Part shown: piece by piece, positions 45,169 through 54,322 of the stretch
Numbering within the stretch: the first letter of the stretch is position 1
Layout of the letters: each line of letters opens with the position of its first letter
NCBI GenBank assembly: GCA_947495425.1
Contig: CANLYR010000024.1
Coordinates: forward strand, 1-60,779
Direction of reading: 5' to 3'
Length of the DNA: 60,779 nucleotides
Origin: an uncultured Aquimarina sp.
GTDB lineage: Bacteria > Bacteroidota > Bacteroidia > Flavobacteriales > Flavobacteriaceae
The notes under the pieces: model-generated
What the model was told of the DNA's origin: nothing
Databases searched by the model: none
Seen by the model: the letters and a program-made list of their open reading frames with translations, nothing else
Made by a program: the position numbers and the translations under genes

Positions 45169-45807
45169 ATGGAAAAAATATTAGTCGTAGGTGCAACAGG
45201 CACCACAGGAAATAAAATCATTAGTATATTGAATAATGATACCAATTTTGAACCCATTGCCATGGTACGCAAAGAAGAGCAGCAAGCAAATTTTAAAAAA
45301 CAAGGAGTACAATCGGTTATAGCAGATCTCACAAATGATGTATCCCATACAACAGTAGGCGTAGATAAAGTGATTTTTGCAGCAGGTTCAAAAGGAAAAG
45401 CTCTTGACGCAGTAGATCGTAAAGGAGCTATGAAGATTATTGATGCTTCTAAAAAGAATAAAGTCAAAAAGCTGGTCATGTTAAGTTCTATCGGAGCGGA
45501 TACTCCACAACAATCAGATAAACTACAGGATTATCTACAAGCAAAGCACGATGCAGATATGTATCTGGCTAATAGTGGACTGGATTTTACTATAGTACGA
45601 CCAGGAACACTAAACGACGAGACACCTACAGGCAAAATAAGACTTAGTAAAAGTTTGGACACTAAGCAAGGCGAAATACCCAGAGGAGACGTAGCCAAGG
45701 TATTGGTACATAGCCTTAAAGATGCTATTGCAAAACGCGAGGTGTTTGAAATACTTAATGGAGAACACCAAATTGAAAATGCACTCGACACAGTGCAAAC
45801 GTCTTAA
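45169..45807 (+). CDS. NAD(P)H-binding SDR-like protein
   Basis: About 212 aa from the ATG at 45169. The N-terminal dinucleotide-binding motif is VVGATGTTGNK (residues 6-16), then VIFAAGSKGKALDAVDRKGA and a substrate-side KLVMLSSIGADTP. This matches the NAD(P)-binding, NmrA/BVR-B-like atypical SDR group. Substrate unknown; some relatives are flavin or quinone reductases or sensors. It is terminated by the hairpin at 45868-45917. Confidence 0.85.
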   Translation: MEKILVVGATGTTGNKIISILNNDTNFEPIAMVRKEEQQANFKKQGVQSVIADLTNDVSHTTVGVDKVIFAAGSKGKALDAVDRKGAMKIIDASKKNKVKKLVMLSSIGADTPQQSDKLQDYLQAKHDADMYLANSGLDFTIVRPGTLNDETPTGKIRLSKSLDTKQGEIPRGDVAKVLVHSLKDAIAKREVFEILNGEHQIENALDTVQTS

Positions 45808-45867
45808 TATATTTTTACACTTTTATTATTGGATCATACAATGATTTAGATCACAAAAATATACTCC

Positions 45868-45917
45868 AAAAAAAGTGATTTGTTTTGGTATGACGTCAAA
45901 GCAAATCACTTTTTTTG
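45868..45917 (+). terminator. Rho-independent terminator (bidirectional form)
   Basis: AAAAAAAGTGATTTG (45868-45882) pairs with CAAATCACTTTTTTT (45902-45916), a 15-bp stem with A-run and T-run on either side and a small inner stem in the loop. Confidence 0.8.
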
Positions 45918-46056
45918 ACTTAAATCTATCTTTCATCTTATCGTGAATAGCATATTATTTTGATACCGTATTTGAATATGGTTTTCTTCTTACCTAGCGG
46001 GTTAAAACAAATAACACTAATTTTCTAATATTTACAATTGTGGGGAAATCTCACCT

Positions 46057-46085
46057 AAAAGTGTGTAAAATATTCACACTTTTTT
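46057..46085 (+). terminator. T-tailed hairpin in the leader of the glycosyltransferase gene
   Basis: AAAAGTGTG (46057-46065), a 9-base loop and CACACTTTT (46075-46083), running into TTT. It lies 89 bp before the glycosyltransferase ATG with no gene end nearby, so it may be an attenuator, or the second terminator of the upstream unit. Confidence 0.5.
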
Positions 46086-46173
46086 ATACCCTCATTTTTT
46101 AAATCCCTGTAATTCAATACGGTCTAAAAAGGGCATTGCTATTGCTTAGTCAATAGAGGAAATAAAAAAACTT

Positions 46174-47670
46174 ATGAAGGGATCACAATTTTTTAAGACT
46201 ACTGCGACATCTACAACTATACAACATTATAGTAATTGTTTAAAAAATTACATTATAAATGCATCATCATCTTTTATTTTAATAGGAACATTTTTATTGT
46301 TATTTGGAGCTGCATCATTATTTTACTTTTTACAGCCTTATTTTGAAGAAATTCACTTAGAAAAAATGAATACCCCGTGGGGAATTCCTTTGATGATAGT
46401 AGGCTTATCATTATTAGCAATAAAAATAAGTTTTATAGTATACATTCTCACCCTGTATTTACGCTATAAAGTTATAAATCCACTATCTGATGAACAATTA
46501 CCACTATGTACTGTCATTGTACCTGCATACAATGAAGGAGAATTAGTATATAAAACCTTGTTGAGTTTAGTAGAAAGTGATTATCCTAAAGAAAAATTAC
46601 AGATTATTTCTATCGATGATGGAAGTCAGGATAATACCTGGCAATGGATGAAGAAAGCTAAAGAGGAGTTGGGAGATCGAGTTTCGATTTATCAGCAGCC
46701 CGAAAACAGAGGGAAGAGACATGCGCTTTATCGAGGATTTAATCTGGCTACAGGAGATGTATTTATAACTGTGGATAGTGACTCTATAGTCAAAAAAGAT
46801 ACACTACGTATTATGGCTTCTCCTTTCGTAGTGAATAAAGATTGTGGGGCGGTAGCAGGAAATGTTCGTGTTTTGAACAGAGACAAAGGATTGATCCCCC
46901 GTATGCTTAATGTAAGTTTTGCTTTTAGTTTTGAATTTATACGTTCTGCACAAAGCAAATTAGGTTCTGTGTTATGTACACCAGGAGCTTTGTCTGCATA
47001 TCGAAAAGAGGCTGTTTTTAATTGCCTTGAAACATGGATTAGTCAAACGTTCATGGGACAAGTTTCAAAAATTGGTGAAGATCGTGCCATGACCAATATG
47101 ATATTAAAGCAAGGGTATAAAGTGCTGTTTCAACGTGAAGCTTATGTGTACACCAATATTCCTGAGCGTTACAAAAACTTATATAAGATGTTTATTCGTT
47201 GGGAGAGAAGTAATATTCGAGAGAATATTGCAATGAGCAAATTTGCTTTCAAAAACTTCAGAAACGGTGCAAAAAATGGAACCAGAATATTATTACTAAA
47301 TCAATGGCTGAAAATGGTAATGGCATATCCGGCAATGTTAGTCATGATATTCTTTATCTGTACATACCCATTATTGTTTCTTAGTTCAACATTAGTAAGT
47401 ATACTGGTATTTTCGAGTATGCAGGCATTCTTTTATGCAAAAAAACACAGTATTGCAGAAGCACTTTGGGCATATCCCTACAGTATTTTTTATGCATTTA
47501 CTTTGTTCTGGATCACTCCGTATGCTATTGCCACAGCGGGTAGAAGTGGTTGGTTGACACGTGATTTGAGTAAAAAAGAGCTCAAAGAACAGCAAGTTGC
47601 TCCTGCAATACAACACGAGGAACAAGTAGTTGTTGCTGTCTCATCGTATACTATTGCAAAAGCTAGCTAG
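46174..47670 (+). CDS. Membrane glycosyltransferase family 2 (polysaccharide synthase-like)
   Basis: 498 aa. Two N-terminal membrane spans (about 32-54 and 70-98), then a GT-A domain: VPAYNEGE, IDDGSQDNTW, DSDS (about 198-201), CTPGALSAYRKEA, GEDR (about 303) and FIRWERSN in place of the usual QxxRW; two or more C-terminal spans follow. The layout resembles processive hyaluronan/chitin/poly-GlcNAc synthases, so it likely polymerises and exports a beta-linked sugar. No export or modification genes are adjacent. Confidence 0.85.
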   Translation: MKGSQFFKTTATSTTIQHYSNCLKNYIINASSSFILIGTFLLLFGAASLFYFLQPYFEEIHLEKMNTPWGIPLMIVGLSLLAIKISFIVYILTLYLRYKVINPLSDEQLPLCTVIVPAYNEGELVYKTLLSLVESDYPKEKLQIISIDDGSQDNTWQWMKKAKEELGDRVSIYQQPENRGKRHALYRGFNLATGDVFITVDSDSIVKKDTLRIMASPFVVNKDCGAVAGNVRVLNRDKGLIPRMLNVSFAFSFEFIRSAQSKLGSVLCTPGALSAYRKEAVFNCLETWISQTFMGQVSKIGEDRAMTNMILKQGYKVLFQREAYVYTNIPERYKNLYKMFIRWERSNIRENIAMSKFAFKNFRNGAKNGTRILLLNQWLKMVMAYPAMLVMIFFICTYPLLFLSSTLVSILVFSSMQAFFYAKKHSIAEALWAYPYSIFYAFTLFWITPYAIATAGRSGWLTRDLSKKELKEQQVAPAIQHEEQVVVAVSSYTIAKAS

Positions 47671-48062
47671 TATTTTTGGTATAGCTTTTAAAACCTATAA
47701 AATTCCAAAAAGATTCTTCTTCTTGTAGCGCCAGAATTGAAGATTTTAGAATCAAGATCCAAAAGAGTCTTAGTTTCTTTGTATCCGAGTGATCTTAATG
47801 TTGATACTTTGATGGTTCTGTGCCGGGTAAGTAGTTCATTACATCTAGAGTATAGAATACTTATACAGTTTATTAGATCGATTAAGTTTTAGGATTCAAA
47901 AAACCTGATCTTCTATCTTAAATACATGGTATTGTACCAAATCGAGTATAGTTAACCTACAATTATCCAAGTCTGGCAACGCCGAAATGGAGGTTACACA
48001 AGGCAGAATTAATCGTAAAGATTAAAAATAGTTGTATTGTTGCACTATCAAGAACATACAAT
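47671..48062. other. Intergenic region without clear features
   Basis: About 390 bases with no accepted gene. On the minus strand a frame at about 47690-47885 stays open for some 65 codons but has no start codon, and I recognise nothing in it. The promoter of the small basic gene should lie just before 48063. Confidence 0.35.
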
Positions 48063-48233
48063 ATGGCAAAAAAAGGAAAGGAAAAGAATACTCAAAACAA
48101 AGCGAAGCATACCAAACTGATGAATCGTAAAAAGAATAAAATCAGAAAAGAGAAAGAGGCCAGGGCAGCCCGCTTAAAAGCATTAGTGCAAAAAATAAAC
48201 CAACAAGACGATACGAAAACTTCTGAAGAATAA
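48063..48233 (+). CDS. Small highly basic protein
   Basis: 56 aa starting MAKKGKEKNTQNKAKHTK and ending in DDTKTSEE; about a third of the residues are Lys or Arg, in a long predicted helix (RKEKEARAARLKALVQKINQ). It has an ATG start, a TAA stop and a terminator 12 bp later, which support a real gene. Such peptides occur in flavobacteria and may bind RNA or ribosomes; no function is assigned. Confidence 0.65.
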   Translation: MAKKGKEKNTQNKAKHTKLMNRKKNKIRKEKEARAARLKALVQKINQQDDTKTSEE

Positions 48234-48245
48234 ATCAATTTCAAA

Positions 48246-48274
48246 AAAAGGTGTCCTTTTGAGACACCTTCTTT
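48246..48274. terminator. Terminator between convergent genes
   Basis: AAGGTGTC (48248-48255) pairs with GACACCTT (48263-48270), with A-run upstream and a T-rich end. It can serve the small basic gene from the left and the chitinase gene from the right. Confidence 0.7.
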
Positions 48275-48296
48275 AAATCAATTTATTCTTCAGGAA

Positions 48297-49940
48297 TTAT
48301 ATCACGCTAAATCGCTTAATTTCTGTACCTTGATCAGACACGATATGGATTAAATAAGAACCTACTCTAAGGTCAGAAGCATCCAATTGATAGTTATTAC
48401 TTCCTGTTTTCAAGGTGTTCAAGTCTATTCTCTTGACCACTCTACCTTGCATATCAAGAATTTTTACACGTATCTGTGAATTTTTAATTGATTCAATATT
48501 TAGATTAAGAACACCAGTACTTAATGGGTTCGGATAGACACGTGCAGTCGTGTTATTGATTGCCAGGTTGGTAGTTAAACGTGTAGATCTACATCCGGCA
48601 GATGTAGGTTCCCAGAACCAAGTGCTAATCACAGGGTTATAACCTGGGTTATCATGCTCACAGATATAGTTGGTTCCGCTATATGATACAATATCACCAG
48701 TATAGTATTGGGTGCCCGCAGCCCATGCGCTACAGGTACCGCCACCGGTATCACCACCGTCACAACTTTTTGAAGTCGGATCCCAGAACCATGTGCTGAT
48801 CACTGGGTCATAACCCGGATTGTCATTTACACAGATATACCTGTTTCCATTATACGTTACGATATTACCTACATAATATTGAGTGCCTGCTGACCAGGTC
48901 GTACAAGAACCTGATCCACCGCCACCTCCGCCACCGCTTCCGCCATTCAATTTAGTGTCAATTGTATTGAGCAAAGAGATGGCAGGATTAGCGTGATCTT
49001 GGTCAATGGCCCAGATCATGATACCACCAATTTTTTCATTTAAAGCGAGCTGAACTTTATCTTCAATCAATTTTTTTGCATTGTAACCATAACCGTTTGA
49101 CTGATCACAAGTATTATTATTGGAATACACTTTATTTGGAGCACTAGCATCTGCAGCTACAATATCTTTGTAAGCCATAGATCCACCACTAGAGTTCCAA
49201 CCATAAAAAGGAAGGCCCAATTGAAGCCTGGAACTAGATACCCCACGACCCTGCCAGTAATTAATGGAACTGGCAGCAAAAGCGTATGTTGAATGATGTA
49301 TTCGGGGGCTGGCATCATATGCCATAATGTGAATGTCATCGAGATACTGGAAAGCAGCAGATGAGAAGTACTGACCACGATAAGCTGATGCAGGAACTGC
49401 CGTAGAAAGTTCTAAGTTTTTTGAAGGATGTGTATTCATCTTAGCTCTAAGTGATGCCAATAGATCAACATACAATCTTTGACTGCTGGCACTTGGATAT
49501 TCCCAATCTATATCAATACCGTCGAGGTCATATTGCACCACGATGTTGTACAGATTGTTAACAAAGTTTGTTTTTGATCTCCCTTGTGACACCAAATTAA
49601 ACGCTTCCGGATTACTATCAGCAGCACAAGCACCAGACTGATTGGCATAGCTGCACGGAAACCAACCTCCAACTGCGAGAATAGCCTTAGCACCTTTAGA
49701 ATGCGCTATAGACACCATGGTACTAAGATAACTACCGTCTATAGCATTCAATTTGCCATCTAGATCAGGATGAATGGTTGCAAATGAATAAATAACATGT
49801 GTTAGTTTTGAAGCCTGGTCTGCGGTGAGTTGAGCACGCCAGCTTTGTATGTAGCCAACTCTCTTCTGCGCATGAGTTGGCATGGTCAACATCAACGTGA
49901 TTAAAAAAAGTAGTGGGTAACTGTAGTATGATTTTCTCAT
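48297..49940 (-). CDS. GH18 chitinase with two CBM5/12 modules and T9SS sorting domain
   Basis: 547 aa, secreted. Signal peptide ends at THA (24). The GH18 catalytic domain (25-330) has the DGIDIDWE motif with D140, D143, D145 and the acid Glu147, and MAYD at 207-209. A Gly/Ser linker (334-345) is followed by two chitin-binding modules, CTTWSAGTQYYVGNIVTYNG (346-393) and CSAWAAGTQYYTGDIVSYSG (403-450), each with the aromatic WFW triplet. The C-terminal ~80 residues (RVYPNPLSTGVLNLNIESI, then IKRFSVI) are a type A T9SS signal. It should cleave extracellular chitin. Single-gene unit. Confidence 0.95.
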   Translation of the reverse strand: MRKSYYSYPLLFLITLMLTMPTHAQKRVGYIQSWRAQLTADQASKLTHVIYSFATIHPDLDGKLNAIDGSYLSTMVSIAHSKGAKAILAVGGWFPCSYANQSGACAADSNPEAFNLVSQGRSKTNFVNNLYNIVVQYDLDGIDIDWEYPSASSQRLYVDLLASLRAKMNTHPSKNLELSTAVPASAYRGQYFSSAAFQYLDDIHIMAYDASPRIHHSTYAFAASSINYWQGRGVSSSRLQLGLPFYGWNSSGGSMAYKDIVAADASAPNKVYSNNNTCDQSNGYGYNAKKLIEDKVQLALNEKIGGIMIWAIDQDHANPAISLLNTIDTKLNGGSGGGGGGGSGSCTTWSAGTQYYVGNIVTYNGNRYICVNDNPGYDPVISTWFWDPTSKSCDGGDTGGGTCSAWAAGTQYYTGDIVSYSGTNYICEHDNPGYNPVISTWFWEPTSAGCRSTRLTTNLAINNTTARVYPNPLSTGVLNLNIESIKNSQIRVKILDMQGRVVKRIDLNTLKTGSNNYQLDASDLRVGSYLIHIVSDQGTEIKRFSVI

Positions 49941-50348
49941 AATATAAGGTTTTAAGAGTTAATATTAATTTTTTAAGTAATAGCGTACTCAAATTAGTGA
50001 GTTCTAGCGTATATACTTTATTTTAAAAATAATGAACTACATCCAAAACAACTTTTTTTTTAGCTCAACGGTTGGGGTTTGTTGCTTAACTGTGAATTTT
50101 AGAAGAAGTAGTTAGCGATTTTAAACTCGAATTATGTATTGGCTTTTACAGATAGTAGTATGCTTATCAGAATATTTGATAGGAAAGTTAGCAATAGCCG
50201 AACTTACAATGCTAAAACTCAGAAAATATGATGTGTAACATCAGCCGAAAATTACATATTAAAGTTTGAAATTCTAAAGGTATAATACAGGTTTAAAAAT
50301 ATGCTCTACTCCCAATCCGTGGTATAGCAGGAGTAGAGCAGAAGTTAG
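49941..50348. other. Intergenic region upstream of the chitinase gene
   Basis: No gene in 408 bases. A small palindrome, ACTCAAATTAGTGAGT (49987-50002), lies 47 bp upstream of the chitinase start, flanked by two TAGCGTA words; it is a possible operator. A terminator for the DUF4494 gene lies at its right end. Confidence 0.45.
50302..50340 (-). terminator. Terminator of the DUF4494 gene
   Basis: TGCTCTACTCC (50302-50312) pairs with GGAGTAGAGCA (50330-50340), an 11-bp perfect stem; reading on the minus strand it is followed by ATTTTT. It starts 8 bp after the gene's stop. Confidence 0.75.
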
Positions 50349-51026
50349 TTATTCTTCTTCTTCAGATGGAGCTGTTGTGACGAGAGTGCTTTTTTCATTA
50401 GTATCGAGTATCTCCAGGGATTCTTCTGATTGGTCAACGCTTTTAATTTGTTCTGTTATAGAAAAATCTTCAGAGGTATTAGCAGTGTCTATTGTTTCAA
50501 TAGCTTCTTGTAATACTTCCGTTTCGTCTATTGTTACAGGAGTAGAATCCTTTAGAGTAGTAAACCTCTCTAACTTCTCCATTTCACCTTCTTCTCCAGA
50601 GAAGTAAGGAAAAACATCCATAATTGGTGACTCTGCAATAGCGGGTACAGTATAGTCGCCCATCGTGCCTTTCATCATTTGATTCGTGTTATCAAATGCT
50701 TCTTTAACATCGTTGGCTTGTACTAACAGATACATATTCGATTTTCTTTCTTTACCACTTTCTTCATCATAGGCAATTAAAGAAACCTTAGACTTAAACC
50801 ATCGATCTGAGTTTTCGAAAGGATGTATTTCTGCATAGTTTGCTACTTTTATATTAGTAATTTTAAATTCATCACTAATATAAGCAGACATCTCTTCATT
50901 GATTCTGGATTCGGCTTCTGTATAGGATATTGCATCTATCAAATACGGCTCTGTAGTCATTTTCTGGGCTCCAGATTCATCTCTTTTTCTATATTTTACT
51001 TTACACTCATACCAAGTTGCACTCAT
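50349..51026 (-). CDS. DUF4494-family protein
   Basis: 225 aa. The first ~150 residues (TWYECKVKYRKRDESGAQKM, DAISYTEAESRINEEM and HPFENSDRWFKSKVSLIAYD) match the DUF4494 family of Bacteroidetes as I remember it. The remaining 70 residues are acidic, Ser/Thr-rich and probably disordered. Cytoplasmic; function unknown. Single gene with a strong terminator. Confidence 0.8.
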   Translation of the reverse strand: MSATWYECKVKYRKRDESGAQKMTTEPYLIDAISYTEAESRINEEMSAYISDEFKITNIKVANYAEIHPFENSDRWFKSKVSLIAYDEESGKERKSNMYLLVQANDVKEAFDNTNQMMKGTMGDYTVPAIAESPIMDVFPYFSGEEGEMEKLERFTTLKDSTPVTIDETEVLQEAIETIDTANTSEDFSITEQIKSVDQSEESLEILDTNEKSTLVTTAPSEEEE

Positions 51027-51410
51027 AGTTTATCATTTTTATAGGTCGCCAAATATAACCGATAGCGAATGCTATTATTGTGATTAGTTTAAATAGATAT
51101 TCACAAATTTTCAGCACAATGAATTACATATTTGAAAGTCAGAGTTTTATTATTATATGGTATGATAATAAGGAATTTCGAAAACCTCAATTCTCATTTT
51201 AAGCCGAAGAGTAAGGTACTCGATAGATGAGTTGATCAAGGTGTGAGTTACATGAAGGGTGAGGCTCTCAAAGGCTTAAGTACTCATGAGGTTAGGTATT
51301 CAAAGCGTAAAGTTTTCGAAGGATTGGGTACACGAGGGGTGAGGTATTCAAAGTGTAAAGTTTTCGAAGGATTGGGTACACGAGGGGTGAGGCTCTCGAA
51401 CCCCCGAGGT
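51027..51410. other. Intergenic region with REP-like and tandem repeats
   Basis: No accepted gene. The right part (51205-51408) consists of degraded family B words (TACTCGATAGATGAG, GAAGGGTGAGGCTCTC, CTCGAACCCC), including a 48-bp tandem duplication. The left part holds the promoter region of the DUF4494 gene. Confidence 0.6.
51291..51400. repeat. 48-bp tandem repeat derived from family B words
   Basis: GGTATTCAAAGCGTAAAGTT at 51295 recurs as GGTATTCAAAGTGTAAAGTT at 51343, giving two copies of a 48-bp unit that ends GATTGGGTACACGAGGGGTGA, then a partial third. 48 bp is 16 codons, so the stretch stays open in one plus-strand frame, but this is a consequence of the repeat. Confidence 0.85.
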
Positions 51411-52493
51411 CTATACTTTATCTATCGTATGAATTTTCACTTCTTCTTGTTTTCCTTTTAATAGTACACTGCCTAAAAATGTAGATGATAAGCTAGCATT
51501 AGTTTTTAGATCCTTTAGCAATTTTTCTGAAATGAGAAGCAATACCTCATAGGTATTACATTCTGCTTGAATACGAGCCGATGTATTAATCACATCGCCG
51601 TGATACGCTATTTCTTTTTTGATAACACCTACTTCAGTCACCATTAACGCTCCACCATGCAGTCCGGCCTTAAATTCGGGTACGATACCATACTTATCCA
51701 GATAATATTTTGATTTGTTATGTTTTATCTGTTGAAAGGCAAAAAACAGATCCACACAATTATTATTAGCTAATCCTTTTTTATAAGGCCAGCTCAAAAC
51801 CGCTTCGTCACCTACATACTGATAGATTTCTGCATCGTATTTTGGCACCACTTCGTTGAGGTCATAAAAGCAATCTTGTATGAATTGGCTGTATTTAAAA
51901 TGCCCTAAATTCTCGGCGATAGTCGTAGAATCTTTTAGGTCTAAAAACATAAAAATGCGTTTCTCTTCTTGCGGGGTTTTATATTTACCCATTAGCATTT
52001 TCAGGAAAACTCCTTTTCCGAATTTTTCGATGGCAATTTTTATAAATGTAAAGACAAAGGAGACCAAGATGATATACAAAACAGTGGCCCAGAATGATTT
52101 GTCTTCTTTCCACCAACCACGATCAGTATTTAAAGCAATATTATAAAGTGTAGAAAAGAGTTCTAAAACTATAGTAAAAACAGCAATAGTGAATACAAAA
52201 TATAACAGAGTACGAATGATAATATCGTAAACCATTAGTAGTTTGTTGGATGAATAGGTATCAAAAAAGAAATCTATTGTTGCATATAAAATCCCTATCA
52301 AAACACCAATAGTCAGATGTGCAATTACAGCCTTAAGAACACCGCTATTTCCTCTGAATTCTTCAATTACGGTAATACCAACTTCTTCGTCTATTCCATA
52401 ATACCTCAATATGGCATACACACTCATAGCAACAGACCAAAAAAGAATAGATTGCCATAGCTGCTGCAGGTATAATTTTAAATCACGATTCAT
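51411..52493 (-). CDS. Membrane class III adenylate/guanylate cyclase
   Basis: 360 aa. Four predicted membrane spans (about 13-31, 52-75, 90-112, 136-155) precede a class III catalytic domain. Metal-binding Asp residues are D185 in FLDLKDST and D229 in YQYVGDEAVLSW; GLHGGALMVTEVG and HGDVINTSARIQAE (N303, R307) are the expected transition-state residues. So it is probably active and makes cAMP or cGMP; the base preference is not certain. Its stop lies next to the degraded repeat block. Confidence 0.88.
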   Translation of the reverse strand: MNRDLKLYLQQLWQSILFWSVAMSVYAILRYYGIDEEVGITVIEEFRGNSGVLKAVIAHLTIGVLIGILYATIDFFFDTYSSNKLLMVYDIIIRTLLYFVFTIAVFTIVLELFSTLYNIALNTDRGWWKEDKSFWATVLYIILVSFVFTFIKIAIEKFGKGVFLKMLMGKYKTPQEEKRIFMFLDLKDSTTIAENLGHFKYSQFIQDCFYDLNEVVPKYDAEIYQYVGDEAVLSWPYKKGLANNNCVDLFFAFQQIKHNKSKYYLDKYGIVPEFKAGLHGGALMVTEVGVIKKEIAYHGDVINTSARIQAECNTYEVLLLISEKLLKDLKTNASLSSTFLGSVLLKGKQEEVKIHTIDKV

Positions 52494-52691
52494 GAGCTTT
52501 ATTATTGAGGATAATAATTTTTAACTTATGAACTCATCTTGAATAATTCTTTTATTTGCAAAATTCACATTTTTCACCCTAATTTTACCATTTTTTTCAA
52601 GGTAGCTAAGGCTATGCTAAAAAAACGACTTCATTATGGCATAAAAGCAAAACTTTTCGGCCTAAAACAACTACTCAAGATGAGTTCAATG

Positions 52692-53570
52692 TTAAAAAAG
52701 TGTTTGCACTCCATTTTTTAAATTATATAGTGTAGTGATCTCTTTATCGGTTAAACTTCGATTATAGATAGAAAGCTCATCCATTAATCCAATATATCCT
52801 AATCCTAAATATATATTTGATACTTCTAGATCCCATGTAAAAGGTGTTGCTATATCAGACCGCGTACCTTTTAGCTCACCATTAAGATACAGAGAAGCTG
52901 TTCCTTTTTTTGTATTTAGATTTGAAAAATTAATAAGAATGTGAGTCCACACGTCTTTACCAAATGGTGGATTCTTTACTCCCGTTAGTTTTTTAATAAA
53001 CAGAGGGTTTTCATTATCAGGACCCTTTGGATTTGGGTTCCATACCGAACGATCACCGATTACTCCCAATCTGAAATCTCTTGGGTTTTCTTTAGTAAAA
53101 TCTACCCAAATAGAGGCGTCGTTATAACTTACATCAGTAATCTGTATTGGATCACAATAACCAGGTTTTAGATCTGTAGCTGGATCTAATTTTAGCCAAA
53201 ATGAAATTGAACCGTTCCAATCGTTGGTATTGTAATTAATGTTGCCTTTGCTTGGATAATAGATGTTTCCCTTACTACTTTCTGTAAAAAGTAAGCCATT
53301 GCCATAACGTCCTTTTCCGTTTTCAATACGAATTTCAGGTTTATGTAAGCCAACTCGAGCAGAATCCCGGGCTTTGCGATTTGGTACCGTATACAAATGT
53401 GGATCACCCAACGCAAAATCGGCATCAATTCCTTTGTCAAAAGATGCATAAAATGTAAGCGCGGCTTTTAGATCAACCTTACTGTTATCAGTTTGGCTAT
53501 AACTAAACGAAGTAGAAAATAGAATACTACTAAAAAATATAAGAAGACTTGTTTTTTTGTATATAATCAT
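52692..53570 (-). CDS. Secreted LamG/concanavalin-like lectin domain protein
   Basis: 292 aa. Signal peptide ending in SFSYS, then a LamG-like jelly-roll: ALTFYASFDKGIDADFALGD at the start, SISFWLKLDPATDL, VWTHILINFSNLNTKKGTAS, LYLNGELKGT and the closing GLMDELSIYNRSLTDKEITT. No catalytic residues or T9SS tail are evident. It may bind extracellular carbohydrate, perhaps alongside the chitinase, but this is a guess. Confidence 0.82.
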   Translation of the reverse strand: MIIYKKTSLLIFFSSILFSTSFSYSQTDNSKVDLKAALTFYASFDKGIDADFALGDPHLYTVPNRKARDSARVGLHKPEIRIENGKGRYGNGLLFTESSKGNIYYPSKGNINYNTNDWNGSISFWLKLDPATDLKPGYCDPIQITDVSYNDASIWVDFTKENPRDFRLGVIGDRSVWNPNPKGPDNENPLFIKKLTGVKNPPFGKDVWTHILINFSNLNTKKGTASLYLNGELKGTRSDIATPFTWDLEVSNIYLGLGYIGLMDELSIYNRSLTDKEITTLYNLKNGVQTLF

Positions 53571-53737
53571 GATGTAGTTTTTTTGAGCATTAAAGATAAA
53601 ATATTATAGTGGTATCTCTACAGTGTAGCACACAATAAAACTTTCTATTATGTTGCTACTGTAACTTTCACCTTTAATTAATGTATGGTATCAAATCATT
53701 TAGTATTTTTATAAGACTAACTTAAATTTACTATGCT

Positions 53738-54322
53738 ATGAAAACTATAAGTACAATTTTTGATGACCCCAAGACGACACCAGAATTAGAAAGCACTTTT
53801 CAAACAATTAAAGAAGAACTAGGAGCTCCTTTTGTGCCCAACTTTTTTCAAATATGGGGTGATGCTCCTATGGCATTGCAAGGTATAGTACCAGCGATGA
53901 AATATATTCTTGGTAGTGGTGTACTCGATCGTAGGTTAAAAGAAATGATTATGGTTGCCATATCTTCGCTAAAGCAGTGTAATTATTGTGAAACAGCACA
54001 TCAGGTATTTTGTTATAGCATGGGAGCGCTTCCAGAACAAATAGAATCTTTGGTTAATCATCACACATTACCAGACTCTGATGACCCAAAAGATAAAGCT
54101 GCTATAGATTTTGCAATACAACTGGCCAAAAAACCAAATTCATCGGATAAAGAGGATTTTAAACGTCTAAAAACTCTTGGATATTCTAAATCAGAAATTC
54201 TTGAAATAATTGCAATGTCTGGGATGGCTGTTTTTTATAGTCACCTCGCAGATGCTACAAAAATTAATATTGATGATGGATTTACTGCTGCGCTTTCTAA
54301 AACAGAAACTTCATCATCATAA
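53738..54322 (+). CDS. AhpD-like/carboxymuconolactone decarboxylase-family protein
   Basis: 194-aa all-helical protein. The redox motif C81-NYC84 with His88 in KQCNYCETAHQVF is the AhpD/YnjA-type active site, and EMIMVAISSL precedes it as usual. It is likely a peroxidase or disulfide-reductase-like enzyme. No ahpC is nearby. The last residues are Ser/Thr-rich. Preceding genes are on the other strand. Confidence 0.88.
   Translation: MKTISTIFDDPKTTPELESTFQTIKEELGAPFVPNFFQIWGDAPMALQGIVPAMKYILGSGVLDRRLKEMIMVAISSLKQCNYCETAHQVFCYSMGALPEQIESLVNHHTLPDSDDPKDKAAIDFAIQLAKKPNSSDKEDFKRLKTLGYSKSEILEIIAMSGMAVFYSHLADATKINIDDGFTAALSKTETSSS

Larger units (their letters stand above)
45808..46173. other. Intergenic region with two hairpins upstream of the glycosyltransferase gene
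   Basis: No gene in 366 bases. It holds a terminator for the upstream gene (45868-45917) and a second T-tailed hairpin (46057-46085) in the putative leader of the glycosyltransferase gene. A partial copy of the XRE operator word (TTTACAATTGT, 46031-46041) is also present, possibly by chance. Confidence 0.55.

Noticed and set aside
46031..46044. XRE-operator-like word TTTACAATTGT before the glycosyltransferase gene
   Set aside because: Only 11 of 14 positions match and the word is AT-rich enough to arise by chance; noted only as a scan target.
47690..47885. Minus-strand 65-codon open stretch reading LIDLINCISILYSRCN
   Set aside because: No ATG, GTG or TTG at a sensible place, bounded by stops, and no family recognised; probably chance.
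51291..51400. Possible CRISPR-like array
   Set aside because: Only two full units of 48 bp joined directly, no spacers and no cas genes in the window.
51243..51461. 72-codon open frame across the tandem repeat, with two 16-residue repeats
   Set aside because: The frame is kept open by the 48-bp repeat unit, and it runs into the antisense of the cyclase gene; codon use is not protein-like.
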